Notes: generated by a model from the sequence alone, not told the origin. DNA of 64,000 nt from Staphylococcus carnosus (GCF_900458435.1 NZ_UHCT01000001.1:1550001-1614000); one strand, 5' to 3'. Shown: positions 21,999-30,974, numbered from the stretch's first letter. Made by a program: numbers and translations.

Positions 21999-23122
21999 GT
22001 ATTGTCACCTCTCATAATATCATTCAGCAACTGTGTTACTTTTTTCTTTTGAATTTCTGATAAATCCTTATGTGTCATTTCTTCATAGAAAGTTTCAATA
22101 ATGGTTTGATCTGATAATTTTTTAATTTCTCGATCTGTAAATTGATGTTCAAACGTTTGTGAATGATTTGTGAGCGCAAGCACATTTTTATAGAGTTGTT
22201 TGATGTTCATAATCGGATCTGAAATATGCGACATCTCGCTTAATTTAAAGTGAATATAGTTATCTTTGTTTTTAACTGCTATTCTATCTTGAATGACATC
22301 ATCATAAGTTGCTTCAATCACTTCTAGTTCACGTAAAGGCTGCATCGCTATGAATGTGCTTTTAACTTCATGCGGCAATTCTAATAAAACACGACGGTAA
22401 CCTTTTGGCTGATTTGTTTCTGAAAATGAATATTGTAAAAGTGACCCGCTATAAAAGACATAATCAGATTGGATACTAAACGGATGATGCAAATGACCTA
22501 ACATCACAGTGTCAAAGTGTTCCATATATTTTTCTGGTACTTGTTCAACAGTACCTATTGTTAAAGGTCGTTCTGATTCACTTCTGATTCCACCTGCTAC
22601 TGTCATATGTGCAATTAATACATTTAGTTTGTTTTTATCTAGTCCTGTACTCATATGTTTTAAGCAGCATTCTACTGCCTCATCATATGATTTTAAATTT
22701 TCATCAGGGAAATAATGCTGCATTTCGCTTAATGTTGCAAAAGGCAATGTATAGAAATCTACCTCTTCAAATGAAATAGGTTGATGCATTGTTGATAATT
22801 CTGTACGAATATATAATTTTGAATGTTCGAACCAAGAAGCACCATAATTTAATCGTGCTTTGCCGTCATGATTTCCACTTATCATAATAATGGGTATCTG
22901 CAACTTTAAATTTAATTCACTAATTGTTGATTCTAATAGTTGGATTGCTTCTTTACTTGGATAGCTTGTATCATATAAATCTCCTGCAATGACAATTAAG
23001 TCAGGTTTTTCTGTTTCCATGGCTTTGATAAATTGTTTTAAAATGTACTTTTGATCTTCTAAAAATGACTGACCATTTAAAATTTTTCCTAGGTGCCAGT
23101 CAGCTGTATGTATGACTTTCAA
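21995..23122 (-). CDS. sbcD: Exonuclease SbcCD subunit D (Mre11-like nuclease)
   Basis: 375-residue metallophosphoesterase nuclease of the Mre11 family. Metal-binding motifs in order: HTADWHLGK (residues 5-13), [24 protein letters not shown] and [10 protein letters not shown]-terminal capping domain follows. ATG 23122 is preceded by TGAGGTGATTC. Overlaps sbcC by 4 bp as part of one transcription unit. A hairpin with a T-run reading in the opposite direction lies just upstream at 23151-23195. Confidence 0.95.
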   Translation of the reverse strand: MKVIHTADWHLGKILNGQSFLEDQKYILKQFIKAMETEKPDLIVIAGDLYDTSYPSKEAIQLLESTISELNLKLQIPIIMISGNHDGKARLNYGASWFEHSKLYIRTELSTMHQPISFEEVDFYTLPFATLSEMQHYFPDENLKSYDEAVECCLKHMSTGLDKNKLNVLIAHMTVAGGIRSESERPLTIGTVEQVPEKYMEHFDTVMLGHLHHPFSIQSDYVFYSGSLLQYSFSETNQPKGYRRVLLELPHEVKSTFIAMQPLRELEVIEATYDDVIQDRIAVKNKDNYIHFKLSEMSHISDPIMNIKQLYKNVLALTNHSQTFEHQFTDREIKKLSDQTIIETFYEEMTHKDLSEIQKKKVTQLLNDIMRGDNT

Positions 23123-23150
23123 AGAATCACCTCATTACCCCAATTATATA

Positions 23151-23195
23151 ACAAACCGCTTATCTTCTCATTGAAAATAAGCGGTTTGTTTTTTA
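23151..23195 (+). terminator. Hairpin terminator reading rightwards, upstream of sbcD
   Basis: ACAAACCGCTTAT pairs with ATAAGCGGTTTGT and is followed by T8 on the plus strand. No plus-strand gene ends here. On the minus strand the tail (TTATATAATT) is poor in U, so as a terminator for the small gene at 23216-23302 it would be weak. Confidence 0.6.
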
Positions 23196-23215
23196 TTTAT
23201 GCAACTACTTTTCGG

Positions 23216-23302
23216 CTAGTATAATTTTTGGAAAAAAGAAAACGTTAATGCTAATCCTGCGATGATAATACCGATTAAACTTACTACATGTTTAAGTTTC
23301 AA
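23216..23302 (-). CDS. 28-residue single-span membrane peptide (hypothetical)
   Basis: Small gene with start TTG 23302, preceded at good spacing by the Shine-Dalgarno-like GAGGGTGATT, and stop TAG. The product reads MKLKHVVSLIGIIIAGLAL (then TFSFFQKLY): two lysines at the N-terminus, one hydrophobic helix of about 18 residues, and a short basic-aromatic tail. That layout suits a tiny membrane protein or regulator of a membrane enzyme. I do not recognise the family, and no function is assigned. It lies between the ccdC-like gene and sbcD on the same strand. Confidence 0.6.
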   Translation of the reverse strand: MKLKHVVSLIGIIIAGLALTFSFFQKLY

Positions 23303-23355
23303 CTTAATCACCCTCGTTTAATAATTTTCTCTTACTATCATACCCTTTTTCAGCA

Positions 23356-23389
23356 AATGGACGCTTCCTATATTAAGAAAGCGTCCATT
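23356..23389 (-). terminator. Hairpin after the ccdC-like gene
   Basis: AATGGACGCTT / AAGCGTCCATT stem 16 bp past the stop codon. The minus-strand tail lacks a clear U-run, so termination strength is uncertain. Confidence 0.45.
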
Positions 23390-23404
23390 GTTAGTGAATA
23401 TGCA

Positions 23405-23872
23405 TTAATTTATAAGTTCTTTTTTCAATTTTTTATATTTCATTAACATAGCAATTCTCCATGGTAAAATCATACAGAATGCAAGTAAGAAGAACATTCC
23501 CGCAAGTTGTCCAGGATCGATTTGATTACTGACAATCACTTTAATAAAAGTTCTGATAACGAGCAATGAGATTAATATAATCGGAAACGCTTTAGAACGT
23601 TTCATATAAATTTCTGAACCTTTTACTTCAAAACGAGATGTCCAGATTAGTACTGTTGAAAATAGTACACCTAAAATAATCGCTTCAATAATTTCCATGC
23701 CTGTTAATCTAAAATAAGGAACAACAAACATTAATGCACCTGTAGACATAAATATAGGTGGTAATATTAATTTCTTTTCATTAACAGGAAATTGTTGTGC
23801 TTTCATTCTAATTGCTATTACAACAGCGCCCATTATGAATGCTATACCGATAGAAAATACGAGATATAACAC
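23405..23872 (-). CDS. CcdC-like membrane protein (DUF1453)
   Basis: 155-residue integral membrane protein with about five hydrophobic segments (residues 1-20, 36-54, 62-80, 92-112, 121-140) and a basic C-terminus (MKYKKLKKEL). The pattern RMKAQQFPVNEKKLILPPIFMSTG and RFEVKGSEIYMKRSKAF is typical of CcdC, a family linked by name to cytochrome c biogenesis in Bacillus. Staphylococci keep the gene although they make little cytochrome c, so the role is unclear. Start is GTG 23872 behind AGAGGGTGTC. Confidence 0.75.
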   Translation of the reverse strand: MLYLVFSIGIAFIMGAVVIAIRMKAQQFPVNEKKLILPPIFMSTGALMFVVPYFRLTGMEIIEAIILGVLFSTVLIWTSRFEVKGSEIYMKRSKAFPIILISLLVIRTFIKVIVSNQIDPGQLAGMFFLLAFCMILPWRIAMLMKYKKLKKELIN

Positions 23873-24106
23873 AATGACACCCTCTTTACATGGTTAAATA
23901 TTTAATTTAAATCATTGTATAGTATATCATTGCATCCCGATTTTTCCATATAAAAACGTTCACTTTTTTCAAGTTAATTTCATTTATACTTCTAAACCTA
24001 TATTTAATGTAAATTCCAAAGACACCTTTGCATGTTATTTTATAACACTATCTATTCATGAACTGCTTTTTTATGAGTTCATATTTCTCATTTGGTGTTA
24101 CTAGTA

Positions 24107-24150
24107 TAAAAAAAGAAACTTAACCCTTTAATCGGCAAAGTTCCTTTTTT
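24107..24150. terminator. Probable bidirectional terminator after the UPF0154 gene
   Basis: An imperfect AGAAACTT / AAGTTCCT inverted repeat flanked by A7 and T6 runs, 12 bp past the stop codon. Confidence 0.5.
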
Positions 24151-24161
24151 CTTATCATAGA

Positions 24162-24392
24162 TTATTTCATTTTTTGATCCATATTTTTATTCATCATCGT
24201 CATCATTTGATTGATTTTCTTTTGAGATGGTTTTTGACCCATTTGCATCATCATCATTCGTAACATTTCTTCATTGATTGGCGGGTTCTTTTTAAGGTAA
24301 TCCATCATATATTTTCTTGCTAGGAAGAAACCACCAACTAAACCGATGATAAGTGCAGCAACAATTAAAAGAATTGCTAACCAAGTTGCCAT
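24162..24392 (-). CDS. UPF0154 (YneF-like) small membrane protein
   Basis: 76-residue protein with one N-terminal membrane helix ([21 protein letters not shown]) and the conserved [40 protein letters not shown] segment, rich in Met. The family is conserved in Firmicutes, with no known biochemical function. I chose ATG 24392, which follows the GGGTGAG site; the frame extends 4 codons to a GTG that overlaps that site. It lies directly downstream of tkt on the same strand. Confidence 0.85.
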   Translation of the reverse strand: MATWLAILLIVAALIIGLVGGFFLARKYMMDYLKKNPPINEEMLRMMMMQMGQKPSQKKINQMMTMMNKNMDQKMK

Positions 24393-24480
24393 TGTCTCAC
24401 CCACTTTCTTTATCCTTTAGCATTTTACTAAACTTATAAATTCATTTCAAGTTGTTCTATTACACTCTTGCATTGAATTC

Positions 24481-24554
24481 ACAAAATAAGAGCTATTCCT
24501 AGCCCGTTGAAATTTAAACTGTAATATACAGCATTTCAAGTATGGAATAGCTCT
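24481..24554 (-). terminator. Long nested-hairpin terminator of tkt
   Basis: Outer arms AGAGCTATTCC (24489-24499) and GGAATAGCTCT (24544-24554) enclose two further inverted repeats (TTGAAAT/ATTTCAA and CTGTA/TACAG). The whole 66 nt can fold as one long interrupted stem, with a T-rich tail (TTATTTTG) on the minus strand. Unusually large for an intrinsic terminator. Confidence 0.7.
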
Positions 24555-24580
24555 CTCTTACTTACATTGTATTGCATTTA

Positions 24581-26569
24581 TTATAGATTGTTCAATAACT
24601 TAAGCACATTTTCTTTTGTGAAACCATATTTTTCAACAACTAAGCCGCCTGGAGCACTTGCACCGAATCTATCGATTCCTAATACTTCGCCTTCTAAGCC
24701 GACATATTTATGCCAACCAAGCGTTGCACCCATTTCTACAGCTAAACGTTTTGTAATTGAAGGTGGAAGGATTTCATCTTTGTATTCTTTTGATTGTTGT
24801 TCGAATGCGTGCCAGTTAGGCATTGATACTACGCGAATACCTTTACCATTTTCAGCAAATGATTTTGCTGCTTCAACTGCCAAGCTCACTTCAGAGCCTG
24901 TAGCAAGCAATAGATATTCAGGTTCAGCATCTGATTCATAAACAACATATGCACCTTTACGAACACCTTCTTCAACTGTTTCTTTAGATACATCTAAAAC
25001 AGGTAAGTTTTGACGAGTTAAAACTAATGAAGTTGGTGTGTTTTCAGTTTCTAAAGCTACTTCCCAAGCCACACGAGTTTCGTTACCGTCAGCTGGACGA
25101 ATCACATTCATGTTTGGTAATGAACGTAATGCAGCTAATTGTTCGATCGGTTCGTGAGTTGGACCATCTTCACCTACAGCAATTGAATCGTGTGTGAAGA
25201 TAAATGTTGAATTTAATCCCATAATTGCTGACAATCTTAATGCTGGTTTTAAATAGTCGCTGAATACGAAGAATGTTGCACCATATGGGTTTAATCCGCC
25301 ATGTGCAGCCATACCGTTTACAGCAGCGCCCATTGCAAATTCACGTACACCGAACCAGATATTTTTACCTTCTGGTGTATTACGGTCATAATCTACTGCT
25401 TCTTTAACATTTGATTTGTTAGAACCAGCTAAGTCTGCTGAACCACCGAAGAATGAAGGAACGTGTTCACTTAATGATTGGATAACATCTCCTGAATCAG
25501 CACGTGTTGCACTTTCAGTTCCAACTTTGAATTCTGGTAAATGTTCAGCGTAATCTTTTGGTAATTCTCCATTGATTGCTTTTTTGAATTCATCAGCAAG
25601 TTCAGGATATTCTTCAGAGTATTTTTCCACTAATTTTTTCCATGCTGCTTCATTTTCATCAGCACGTTTTAACATTGTGTTACTGAAAATATCATAAACT
25701 TCATCTGGTACATAGAAACGTTTTTCAGGATCTAAATGATAGTTTTCAATTGTTAATTTACGTTCATCTTCACCTAATGGTGCACCATGCACACCGTGTG
25801 TACCTGATTTGTTTGGTGAACCGTAACCAATAACAGTTTTCACTTCAATCATTGTTGGTCCTTTTTGTTTTTTAGCTTCTTCGATAGCATTATTGATTTC
25901 TTCTAAGTCATTACCATCTTTAACTAAAATGTGATTCCAACCATATGCTTCAAAACGTTGTTTGATGTTTTCAGAGAAGGCTTTATCTAAATCACCATCT
26001 AATGAGATATCATTTGAATCATAAAGCGCAATTAATTTATCTAATTGCAAATGACCTGCTAATGAAGCAGCTTCATGAGAGATACCTTCCATTAAGTCAC
26101 CATCAGAAGCTAAAACATAAGTGTAATGATCTACTACGTTTGCATCAGGTTTATTAAATTTACCTGCTAAATGATCTTCAGCCATTGCCATTCCCACAGA
26201 CATAGCAAAACCTTGACCAAGTGGACCAGTTGTAACTTCTACACCTTGAGTGTGTCTGAATTCAGGGTGTCCAGGAGTTTTAGAGTCCCATTGTCTAAAT
26301 TGTTTCAACTCTTCTAATTCTAAGCTGCCTGATACATGAAGTAAGCTGTAAAGCAATGCAGAACCATGTCCTGCAGACAAGATGAATCTATCTCTATTAA
26401 AATATTCATTTGAATTAGGATTAAAGTTCAAATGACGTGTCCAAAGCGTATATGCCATTGGCGCAGCACCCATTGGTAATCCTGGGTGTCCAGAATTTGC
26501 TTTCTCAACTGCATCAATACTTAATGCTCTTATCGTATTAACTGCAAGTTCATCTTTTTTGTCAAACAT
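24581..26569 (-). CDS. tkt: Transketolase
   Basis: 662-residue thiamine-diphosphate enzyme moving two-carbon units between sugar phosphates in the non-oxidative pentose phosphate pathway. Seen: substrate-binding [21 protein letters not shown] at the N-terminus, the ThDP motif [19 protein letters not shown] with [10 protein letters not shown], and the pyrimidine-domain [16 protein letters not shown] and [18 protein letters not shown] 26569 follows AAAGGAAG; the frame extends 10 codons upstream without a better site. Length equals the S. aureus protein. A perfect cre match lies 81 bp upstream of the start. Confidence 0.97.
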   Translation of the reverse strand: MFDKKDELAVNTIRALSIDAVEKANSGHPGLPMGAAPMAYTLWTRHLNFNPNSNEYFNRDRFILSAGHGSALLYSLLHVSGSLELEELKQFRQWDSKTPGHPEFRHTQGVEVTTGPLGQGFAMSVGMAMAEDHLAGKFNKPDANVVDHYTYVLASDGDLMEGISHEAASLAGHLQLDKLIALYDSNDISLDGDLDKAFSENIKQRFEAYGWNHILVKDGNDLEEINNAIEEAKKQKGPTMIEVKTVIGYGSPNKSGTHGVHGAPLGEDERKLTIENYHLDPEKRFYVPDEVYDIFSNTMLKRADENEAAWKKLVEKYSEEYPELADEFKKAINGELPKDYAEHLPEFKVGTESATRADSGDVIQSLSEHVPSFFGGSADLAGSNKSNVKEAVDYDRNTPEGKNIWFGVREFAMGAAVNGMAAHGGLNPYGATFFVFSDYLKPALRLSAIMGLNSTFIFTHDSIAVGEDGPTHEPIEQLAALRSLPNMNVIRPADGNETRVAWEVALETENTPTSLVLTRQNLPVLDVSKETVEEGVRKGAYVVYESDAEPEYLLLATGSEVSLAVEAAKSFAENGKGIRVVSMPNWHAFEQQSKEYKDEILPPSITKRLAVEMGATLGWHKYVGLEGEVLGIDRFGASAPGGLVVEKYGFTKENVLKLLNNL

Positions 26570-26649
26570 CAATAAAACTTCCTTTCTATACAGCATCATT
26601 TTATGCCATTATACATTATCTATAGTCCGTTTTACATTTATTGTTCTTA

Positions 26650-26663
26650 TGAAACCGTTACCA
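26650..26663 (-). promoter_or_regulatory. Catabolite-response element upstream of tkt
   Basis: TGAAACCGTTACCA on the plus strand matches the cre consensus TGNAANCGNTNNCA at every defined position. It lies 81-94 bp upstream of the tkt ATG, near candidate -10 TATAAT sequences. CcpA binding is inferred. Confidence 0.5.
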
Positions 26664-26696
26664 ATCAAAATAAATTATTTACTCTTTTACTTTTTT

Positions 26697-26735
26697 ATAA
26701 AAAAATACCGCTTCAACACTATGCTGATGCGGTAT
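26697..26735 (-). terminator. Intrinsic terminator after the DUF896 gene
   Basis: Minus-strand ATACCGCATCA / TTGAAGCGGTAT hairpin followed by T7. Confidence 0.88.
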
Positions 26736-26770
26736 AGCTCTATTTTAAAAATCAAATTCAACCTTTGATT

Positions 26771-27013
26771 TTAGCTTCTTTTATTTTGATCACGTTGTAT
26801 CTTTTTCAATTTATCCGGAGTTACGTCGTTACTTTCAGGGTCTAACACTTTTGTATTTTCGATTTGCTGTTTAAATCCTTCGCGGAAAGTATCAAGATAT
26901 TTTTGATGTAGTTCTGCTCTTTCCTTCGCTTCTTCTTTAGTTAAGCCTTCTTCTTTTTTCTTCTTTGAAAGTTCATTAATTCTATTAATTGTTTTTTTAT
27001 GTTCTTCAGACAT
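26771..27013 (-). CDS. DUF896 (UPF0291/YnzC-like) protein
   Basis: 80-residue charged, helical protein with the family pattern INELSKKKKEEGLTKEEAKERAELHQKYLDTFREGFKQQIENTKVLD. It is found next to lexA and the SOS cell-division inhibitor in many Firmicutes (ynzC beside yneA in Bacillus). No enzymatic function is known. ATG 27013 follows GGAGGTTATACAA; upstream in-frame codons contain that site, so the longer frame is rejected. Same strand as sosA and tkt, with a terminator behind it. Confidence 0.85.
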   Translation of the reverse strand: MSEEHKKTINRINELSKKKKEEGLTKEEAKERAELHQKYLDTFREGFKQQIENTKVLDPESNDVTPDKLKKIQRDQNKRS

Positions 27014-27146
27014 TTGTATAACCTCCATCATGCTGATAATCATTTATAATATCAAATTATTCTTTAAAATTAAAATGATACTCTGTTTATCTAGCTATTC
27101 CCTTTTTCAACAGATTATACACTTCATTAGAGACCAAACATTATTT

Positions 27147-27380
27147 TTAATGTAGTACAGCAATTAATGGTTTGCTTTCTTGTTCGCTATCCGCTTTAAT
27201 ATATCCTTCACGTTCGGCTTTTTGTTCTGCTTTAGCAGATATTGTATGATCTGTCATTTCGTACACTTGTTCTTTACCTTCAGATTGGTTTGCACTTATT
27301 ATAAAAGCTGAAAACAGTATAAATGAAGTCAATAATACTGCAGAATACGCTAAAAAAGTCGATTGATATTTCTTAATCAT
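27147..27380 (-). CDS. sosA: SOS-induced cell-division inhibitor SosA
   Basis: 77-residue membrane protein with one N-terminal helix (about 7-33) and an extracellular tail rich in Glu and Lys. It is divergent from lexA behind three LexA boxes, the place and size of sosA in S. aureus, where the protein blocks division after DNA damage. I identify it mainly by position, length and topology. The frame extends 13 codons upstream, but ATG 27380 (MIKKYQSTF) follows GGGAGTG and avoids overlap with a LexA box. No LysM domain, unlike Bacillus YneA. Confidence 0.8.
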   Translation of the reverse strand: MIKKYQSTFLAYSAVLLTSFILFSAFIISANQSEGKEQVYEMTDHTISAKAEQKAEREGYIKADSEQESKPLIAVLH

Positions 27381-27394
27381 TTTCCAACACTCCC

Positions 27395-27408
27395 AGAACA
27401 TTTGTTTG
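27395..27408. promoter_or_regulatory. LexA box proximal to sosA
   Basis: AGAACATTTGTTTG, one mismatch (first base) to CGAAC-N4-GTTYG, 15 bp upstream of the sosA start and overlapping its leader. Confidence 0.7.
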
Positions 27409-27423
27409 CATAAACACAATATC

Positions 27424-27437
27424 AGAACGATTGTTCG
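27424..27437. promoter_or_regulatory. LexA box in the sosA/lexA divergence
   Basis: AGAACGATTGTTCG, one mismatch to the consensus. It is the middle of three boxes spaced about 29 bp apart centre to centre. Confidence 0.75.
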
Positions 27438-27452
27438 CTGTCAATACTTTTA

Positions 27453-27466
27453 CGAACAAATGTTTG
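27453..27466. promoter_or_regulatory. LexA box overlapping the lexA -35 region
   Basis: CGAACAAATGTTTG, a perfect consensus box whose right end overlaps the lexA -35 element TTGTAA, giving autorepression. Confidence 0.85.
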
Positions 27467-27492
27467 TAAATGTGCTGTTCGCATGCTATAAT
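27464..27492 (+). promoter_or_regulatory. lexA promoter
   Basis: TTGTAA (27464-27469), a 17-bp spacer and TATAAT (27487-27492), 32 bp upstream of the lexA start. Confidence 0.8.
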
Positions 27493-27523
27493 AAGAACAA
27501 ACTAGAAGAGGATGTGCTTTAAT

Positions 27524-28147
27524 ATGACAGAATTAACGAAACGTCAAAGCGAAATTTATGAATATATAAAAACTGTTGTCCACACAAAAGGTTATCCGCC
27601 TAGTGTCAGAGAGATCGGAGAAGCAGTAGGATTAGCGTCCAGTTCAACTGTGCATGGACATCTATCCAGACTTGAAAGCAAAGGTTACATCAGACGTGAT
27701 CCTACCAAACCAAGAGCAATTGAAATTGTCAGTGATCAACTTGAAGAAAATGCTGAAATGGAAGGTACTATCCATGTTCCTGTTATCGGTAAAGTTACTG
27801 CCGGTGTTCCTATTACAGCTGTGGAAAATATTGAAGAATACTTCCCGCTTCCCGAACACTTAACTTCTACGCACAACAGCGACATTTTTATCTTAAATGT
27901 AGTAGGAGACAGTATGATTGAAGCTGGTATTCTCGATGGCGATAAAGTCATTGTCCGCAGCCAAACGATTGCTGAAAACGGTGATATTATCGTAGCGATG
28001 ACTGAAGATGACGAAGCTACTGTCAAACGTTTCTACAAAGAGAAACATCGTTATCGTTTGCAACCAGAAAACAGCACAATGGATCCTATTTATTTAGAGC
28101 AAGTTACCGTTTTAGGTAAAGTTGTAGGTTTATTCAGAGAACTTTAA
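27524..28147 (+). CDS. lexA: LexA SOS repressor
   Basis: 207-residue repressor of DNA-damage genes, inactivated by RecA-stimulated self-cleavage. N-terminal winged helix ([27 protein letters not shown]), cleavage site Ala93-Gly94 in VTAGVPI, and catalytic Ser130 ([10 protein letters not shown]) and Lys168 (EATVKRF). ATG 27524 gives the S. aureus length. An ATG at 27512 adds four residues but overlaps the AGAGG ribosome site. Autoregulated by the box on its promoter and divergent from sosA. A strong bidirectional terminator follows. Confidence 0.97.
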   Translation: MTELTKRQSEIYEYIKTVVHTKGYPPSVREIGEAVGLASSSTVHGHLSRLESKGYIRRDPTKPRAIEIVSDQLEENAEMEGTIHVPVIGKVTAGVPITAVENIEEYFPLPEHLTSTHNSDIFILNVVGDSMIEAGILDGDKVIVRSQTIAENGDIIVAMTEDDEATVKRFYKEKHRYRLQPENSTMDPIYLEQVTVLGKVVGLFREL

Positions 28148-28195
28148 TATACCTTTTCTGTTTGCATATTATCTCTTCTAAATAATCAGCACGTA

Positions 28196-28242
28196 AAAAT
28201 CACCTCGGGACTGAGATTTCTCAGACCCGAGGTGATTTTTTT
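28196..28242. terminator. Bidirectional terminator between lexA and the CAP-domain gene
   Basis: AAATCACCTCGGG / CCCGAGGTGATTT stem with an inner CTGAGA/TCTCAG stem, flanked by A and T runs, between convergent genes. Confidence 0.93.
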
Positions 28243-29260
28243 AACCTGTATAATCTTCTGTCCAGAACGGTTGTCTTTCTTTATTAAAACTGACACCGAC
28301 ACCTAAATTCTTAAAGTTAGACTGCAAGATATTTTTTCGATGTCCTTCTGAATTCATCAAACCTTCATGTGCAAAAATACTGCTTTGTTGACCATAGGCT
28401 AGATTTTCACCTGCTGTTTGATAATCAATTCCATCTTTTTGCATTCGATCAAAAGGTGATTCACCTTTTAAGTTATTATGATCAAAGTAGTGATTATCTG
28501 CCATATCATCACTGTGCTTACGCGCAGTATCCGATAATGGTTGATTGTATTTTAATACTGGTTTATCTTTTTGAACACGTTCTGCGTTGACTAAATCAAA
28601 ATCTTGTAATTCAAAACCTTTTTCAAGCGAAGATGAAGGCGCCCCATATTGCTGTGTCAGACGGTCCTCCATTGTTTTACTCACCTGCATGAGCCCTTTC
28701 ACTTGATTGTTTTCATGTTGATCATAAAATACAGTCGTATAAATGTTGTCTTTATTAAACACATCATACTCATCATTATCTAACTCAAACCGATATTTTC
28801 CTTTAGTAATTGAATCTAGAGGTTTGCCCATGCGTGATCGGACTGTATCTTGTGGTGTGCCATATTTAATCTTAGATTTAGACGAAATAACATTTTGGTT
28901 CGTATACATGGCATTTACTTTATTATCAATATAACTGACCATGATAAATGAATGATATTGATTATGATAGGTATACCATTTCAAACCATATTCATTGGCA
29001 GTTACCCTTTGAGGTTGTCCTAACTGTTTTTCTACTTGCGCTTTATCCATATTCATCTGAATATTTCTAATCGCAAAGTCTTGTTTATCAGGAACTTTCA
29101 ACGCTTCTTTATTGATACTTTCTTTAGCTGCTAAAGCTTGGATTTTTCCTCTTGCTTGTTCTTGTATATGTTCCATCCACGGTGTTTCTTTTACCGGCAT
29201 ACATAATGCGATAAGCAAAAATACCGTGACCAGTCCAAACCATTTTCTAATTTTGGACAC
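28241..29260 (-). CDS. Membrane-anchored CAP/SCP-domain protein (YlbC-like)
   Basis: 339-residue protein with an N-terminal membrane anchor or signal (residues 6-22, WFGLVTVFLLIALCMPV). A CAP-associated N-terminal region follows (MDKAQVEKQLGQPQRVT, GTPQDTVRSRMGKPL), then a C-terminal CAP domain (about 215-335) with DMADNHYFDHNNLKGESPFDRM and GHRKNILQSNFKNLGVGV. Function is unknown. The only standard in-frame start is GTG 29260, which sits inside the G-rich run GGGGGTG that would serve as ribosome site. An ATT 9 bp further in has better spacing, so the true start is uncertain. Confidence 0.82.
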   Translation of the reverse strand: MSKIRKWFGLVTVFLLIALCMPVKETPWMEHIQEQARGKIQALAAKESINKEALKVPDKQDFAIRNIQMNMDKAQVEKQLGQPQRVTANEYGLKWYTYHNQYHSFIMVSYIDNKVNAMYTNQNVISSKSKIKYGTPQDTVRSRMGKPLDSITKGKYRFELDNDEYDVFNKDNIYTTVFYDQHENNQVKGLMQVSKTMEDRLTQQYGAPSSSLEKGFELQDFDLVNAERVQKDKPVLKYNQPLSDTARKHSDDMADNHYFDHNNLKGESPFDRMQKDGIDYQTAGENLAYGQQSSIFAHEGLMNSEGHRKNILQSNFKNLGVGVSFNKERQPFWTEDYTG

Positions 29261-29282
29261 CCCCGCACATTAGTACAAAATC

Positions 29283-30260
29283 TTAGTCTCTGTCACCATT
29301 GAAAATAGAATTTCTAACAATGACATAATCTACTTTGCGTAAAGAGTCTAAATCTTTACCGCCTGCATATGAAATTGAACTTTGTAAGTCTTGTTGCATT
29401 TCAGTCAATGTATCAGCCAATGTACCTTTATGTTCGACAAACATTTTTTTGCCTTCAACATTTTTATGTTCGCCTTTTTGGAATTCTGACGCACTGCCGA
29501 AGTATTCTTTATAAAGTTTGCCATCTAATTCAACAGTTTCACCAGGAGATTCTTCATGTGCTGCAAATAAAGATCCTACCATAACCATTGAAGCTCCGAA
29601 ACGGATAGATTTAGCAATATCACCATGTGTTCTGATACCACCATCAGCAATCATCGGTTTACGGGCTGCTTTACTGCAATGATTGATTGCAGCTAATTGC
29701 CAACCGCCTGTACCAAAACCAGTTTTAATTTTAGTGATACATACACGCCCAGGTCCAATACCTACTTTAGTAGCATCCGCACCTGCATTTTCAAGTTCCC
29801 TTACACCTTCAGGTGTACCTACGTTCCCTGCAATTACAAAAGTTTCAGGTAAATAAGATTTAATTTGACGGATCATATTAATCACTTGTTCTGAATGTCC
29901 ATGTGCAATATCAATTGTGATATACTCCGGTTTTAATCCTTCTTCTGCTAATTCTCTAACGAAATCGTACTCTTTATCTTTAACACCTACTGAAATAGAT
30001 GCAAATAATCCTTTATCTTGCATTTTTTTGATAAAAGGAATACGTCCTTCTTCATCAAAACGATGCATAATGTAGAAATAATCATTTTCAGCAAACCATT
30101 CTGCTAATTTTTCATTCATAACTGTTTGCATGTTTGCTGGCACTACTGGCAACTTGAATCGTTTAGGACCGAATTGCACACTTGTGTCACACTCTGAACG
30201 GCTCTTTACGATACATTTATTTGGAATCAATTGTACATCTTCATAATCAAATATCTTCAT
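29283..30260 (-). CDS. guaC: GMP reductase
   Basis: 325-residue NADPH-dependent enzyme converting GMP to IMP in purine salvage. TIM-barrel of the IMPDH/GMPR family with catalytic Cys174 in [17 protein letters not shown], the phosphate-binding [19 protein letters not shown] and no CBS insert. ATG 30260 is chosen because the earlier in-frame GTG lies inside the TAGGTG ribosome site; the length matches the S. aureus enzyme. I looked for a purine riboswitch upstream and saw none. The rpsN terminator lies between it and rpsN. Confidence 0.95.
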   Translation of the reverse strand: MKIFDYEDVQLIPNKCIVKSRSECDTSVQFGPKRFKLPVVPANMQTVMNEKLAEWFAENDYFYIMHRFDEEGRIPFIKKMQDKGLFASISVGVKDKEYDFVRELAEEGLKPEYITIDIAHGHSEQVINMIRQIKSYLPETFVIAGNVGTPEGVRELENAGADATKVGIGPGRVCITKIKTGFGTGGWQLAAINHCSKAARKPMIADGGIRTHGDIAKSIRFGASMVMVGSLFAAHEESPGETVELDGKLYKEYFGSASEFQKGEHKNVEGKKMFVEHKGTLADTLTEMQQDLQSSISYAGGKDLDSLRKVDYVIVRNSIFNGDRD

Positions 30261-30375
30261 TAAAAACACCTACCCCATACTCTTTATTTATTTTTTCCAA
30301 AATATCCAATGTATATCATACTATCTTGCAGTACATTTTACCAACTTAAAATTCATTTTTTGAGTTAAATTTGAA

Positions 30376-30413
30376 CAAAAAAAGAACACATTTCATCAAA
30401 GAAATGTGTGTTC
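30376..30413 (-). terminator. Intrinsic terminator of rpsN
   Basis: Minus-strand hairpin (GAACACACATTTC / GAAATGTGTTC) followed by T7. Confidence 0.9.
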
Positions 30414-30446
30414 TAAAACTAAGCACTCATTATATAGTTGATAATC

Positions 30447-30716
30447 TTACCAACTTGCTTTTTTAACGCCTGGAATTTGACCTTTATGCGCATGTTCTCT
30501 GAATGCGATACGTGACATTTCGAATTTTCTCATTACACCACGTGGTCTTCCAGTAACTTTACATCTGCGAGTTAAACGTGTAGGTGATGAATCTCTTGGT
30601 AATTTTTGTAAACCTTCATAGTCACCTTTAGCTTTCAACTCTTGACGTTTTGCGTAATATTTAGCAACGAGTTCTTCTCGTTTTTGTTCTTTAACAACTT
30701 TTGATTTTTTTGCCAT
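30447..30716 (-). CDS. rpsN: 30S ribosomal protein S14, zinc-independent form
   Basis: 89-residue S14 of the long type without the CxxC zinc ribbon (only one Cys, in [17 protein letters not shown]). Zinc-free paralogues of this kind replace zinc-dependent S14 under zinc starvation in several Firmicutes. A perfect Zur-type palindrome lies 36-50 bp upstream of the start, which supports that role. Divergent from rpmG. ATG 30716 is preceded by AAAGGTAGG. Downstream is guaC behind a terminator. Confidence 0.95.
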   Translation of the reverse strand: MAKKSKVVKEQKREELVAKYYAKRQELKAKGDYEGLQKLPRDSSPTRLTRRCKVTGRPRGVMRKFEMSRIAFREHAHKGQIPGVKKASW

Positions 30717-30751
30717 TAAAGTTCCTACCTTTCATTAATAATTATTTATAA

Positions 30752-30766
30752 TCGTAATTATTACGA
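30752..30766. promoter_or_regulatory. Zur operator between rpsN and rpmG
   Basis: TCGTAATTATTACGA is a perfect palindrome and a full match to the Bacillus/Staphylococcus Zur box core TCGTAATNATTACGA. It sits directly upstream of the zinc-independent rpsN. Binding is inferred from the match and the gene. Confidence 0.75.
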
Positions 30767-30974
30767 TTTATATCATAACACAAATTTGGACTTTATCAAT
30801 ACATTTTGCTCATTTTTCCGAGCAAAGTTGTTTACTAATTGGAATTTTTTCTATAGAATAGAATACATTGAGCTTATGCACCATTATTCAAACCATATCT
30901 TGCACGTTATGCATGATTATGGTAAATTTAAGTGCGTAAGTATTGCTAATAACTTAATAGAAAGGGTGTCTACA

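Noticed and set aside
30261..30375. Purine riboswitch upstream of guaC
   Set aside because: No conserved aptamer core or alternative hairpins could be found.
30786..30974. N-terminal extension of rpmG (open frame from 30786)
   Set aside because: No ribosome site, no similarity to L33, and the true TTG start with AAAGGGTG lies at 30975.
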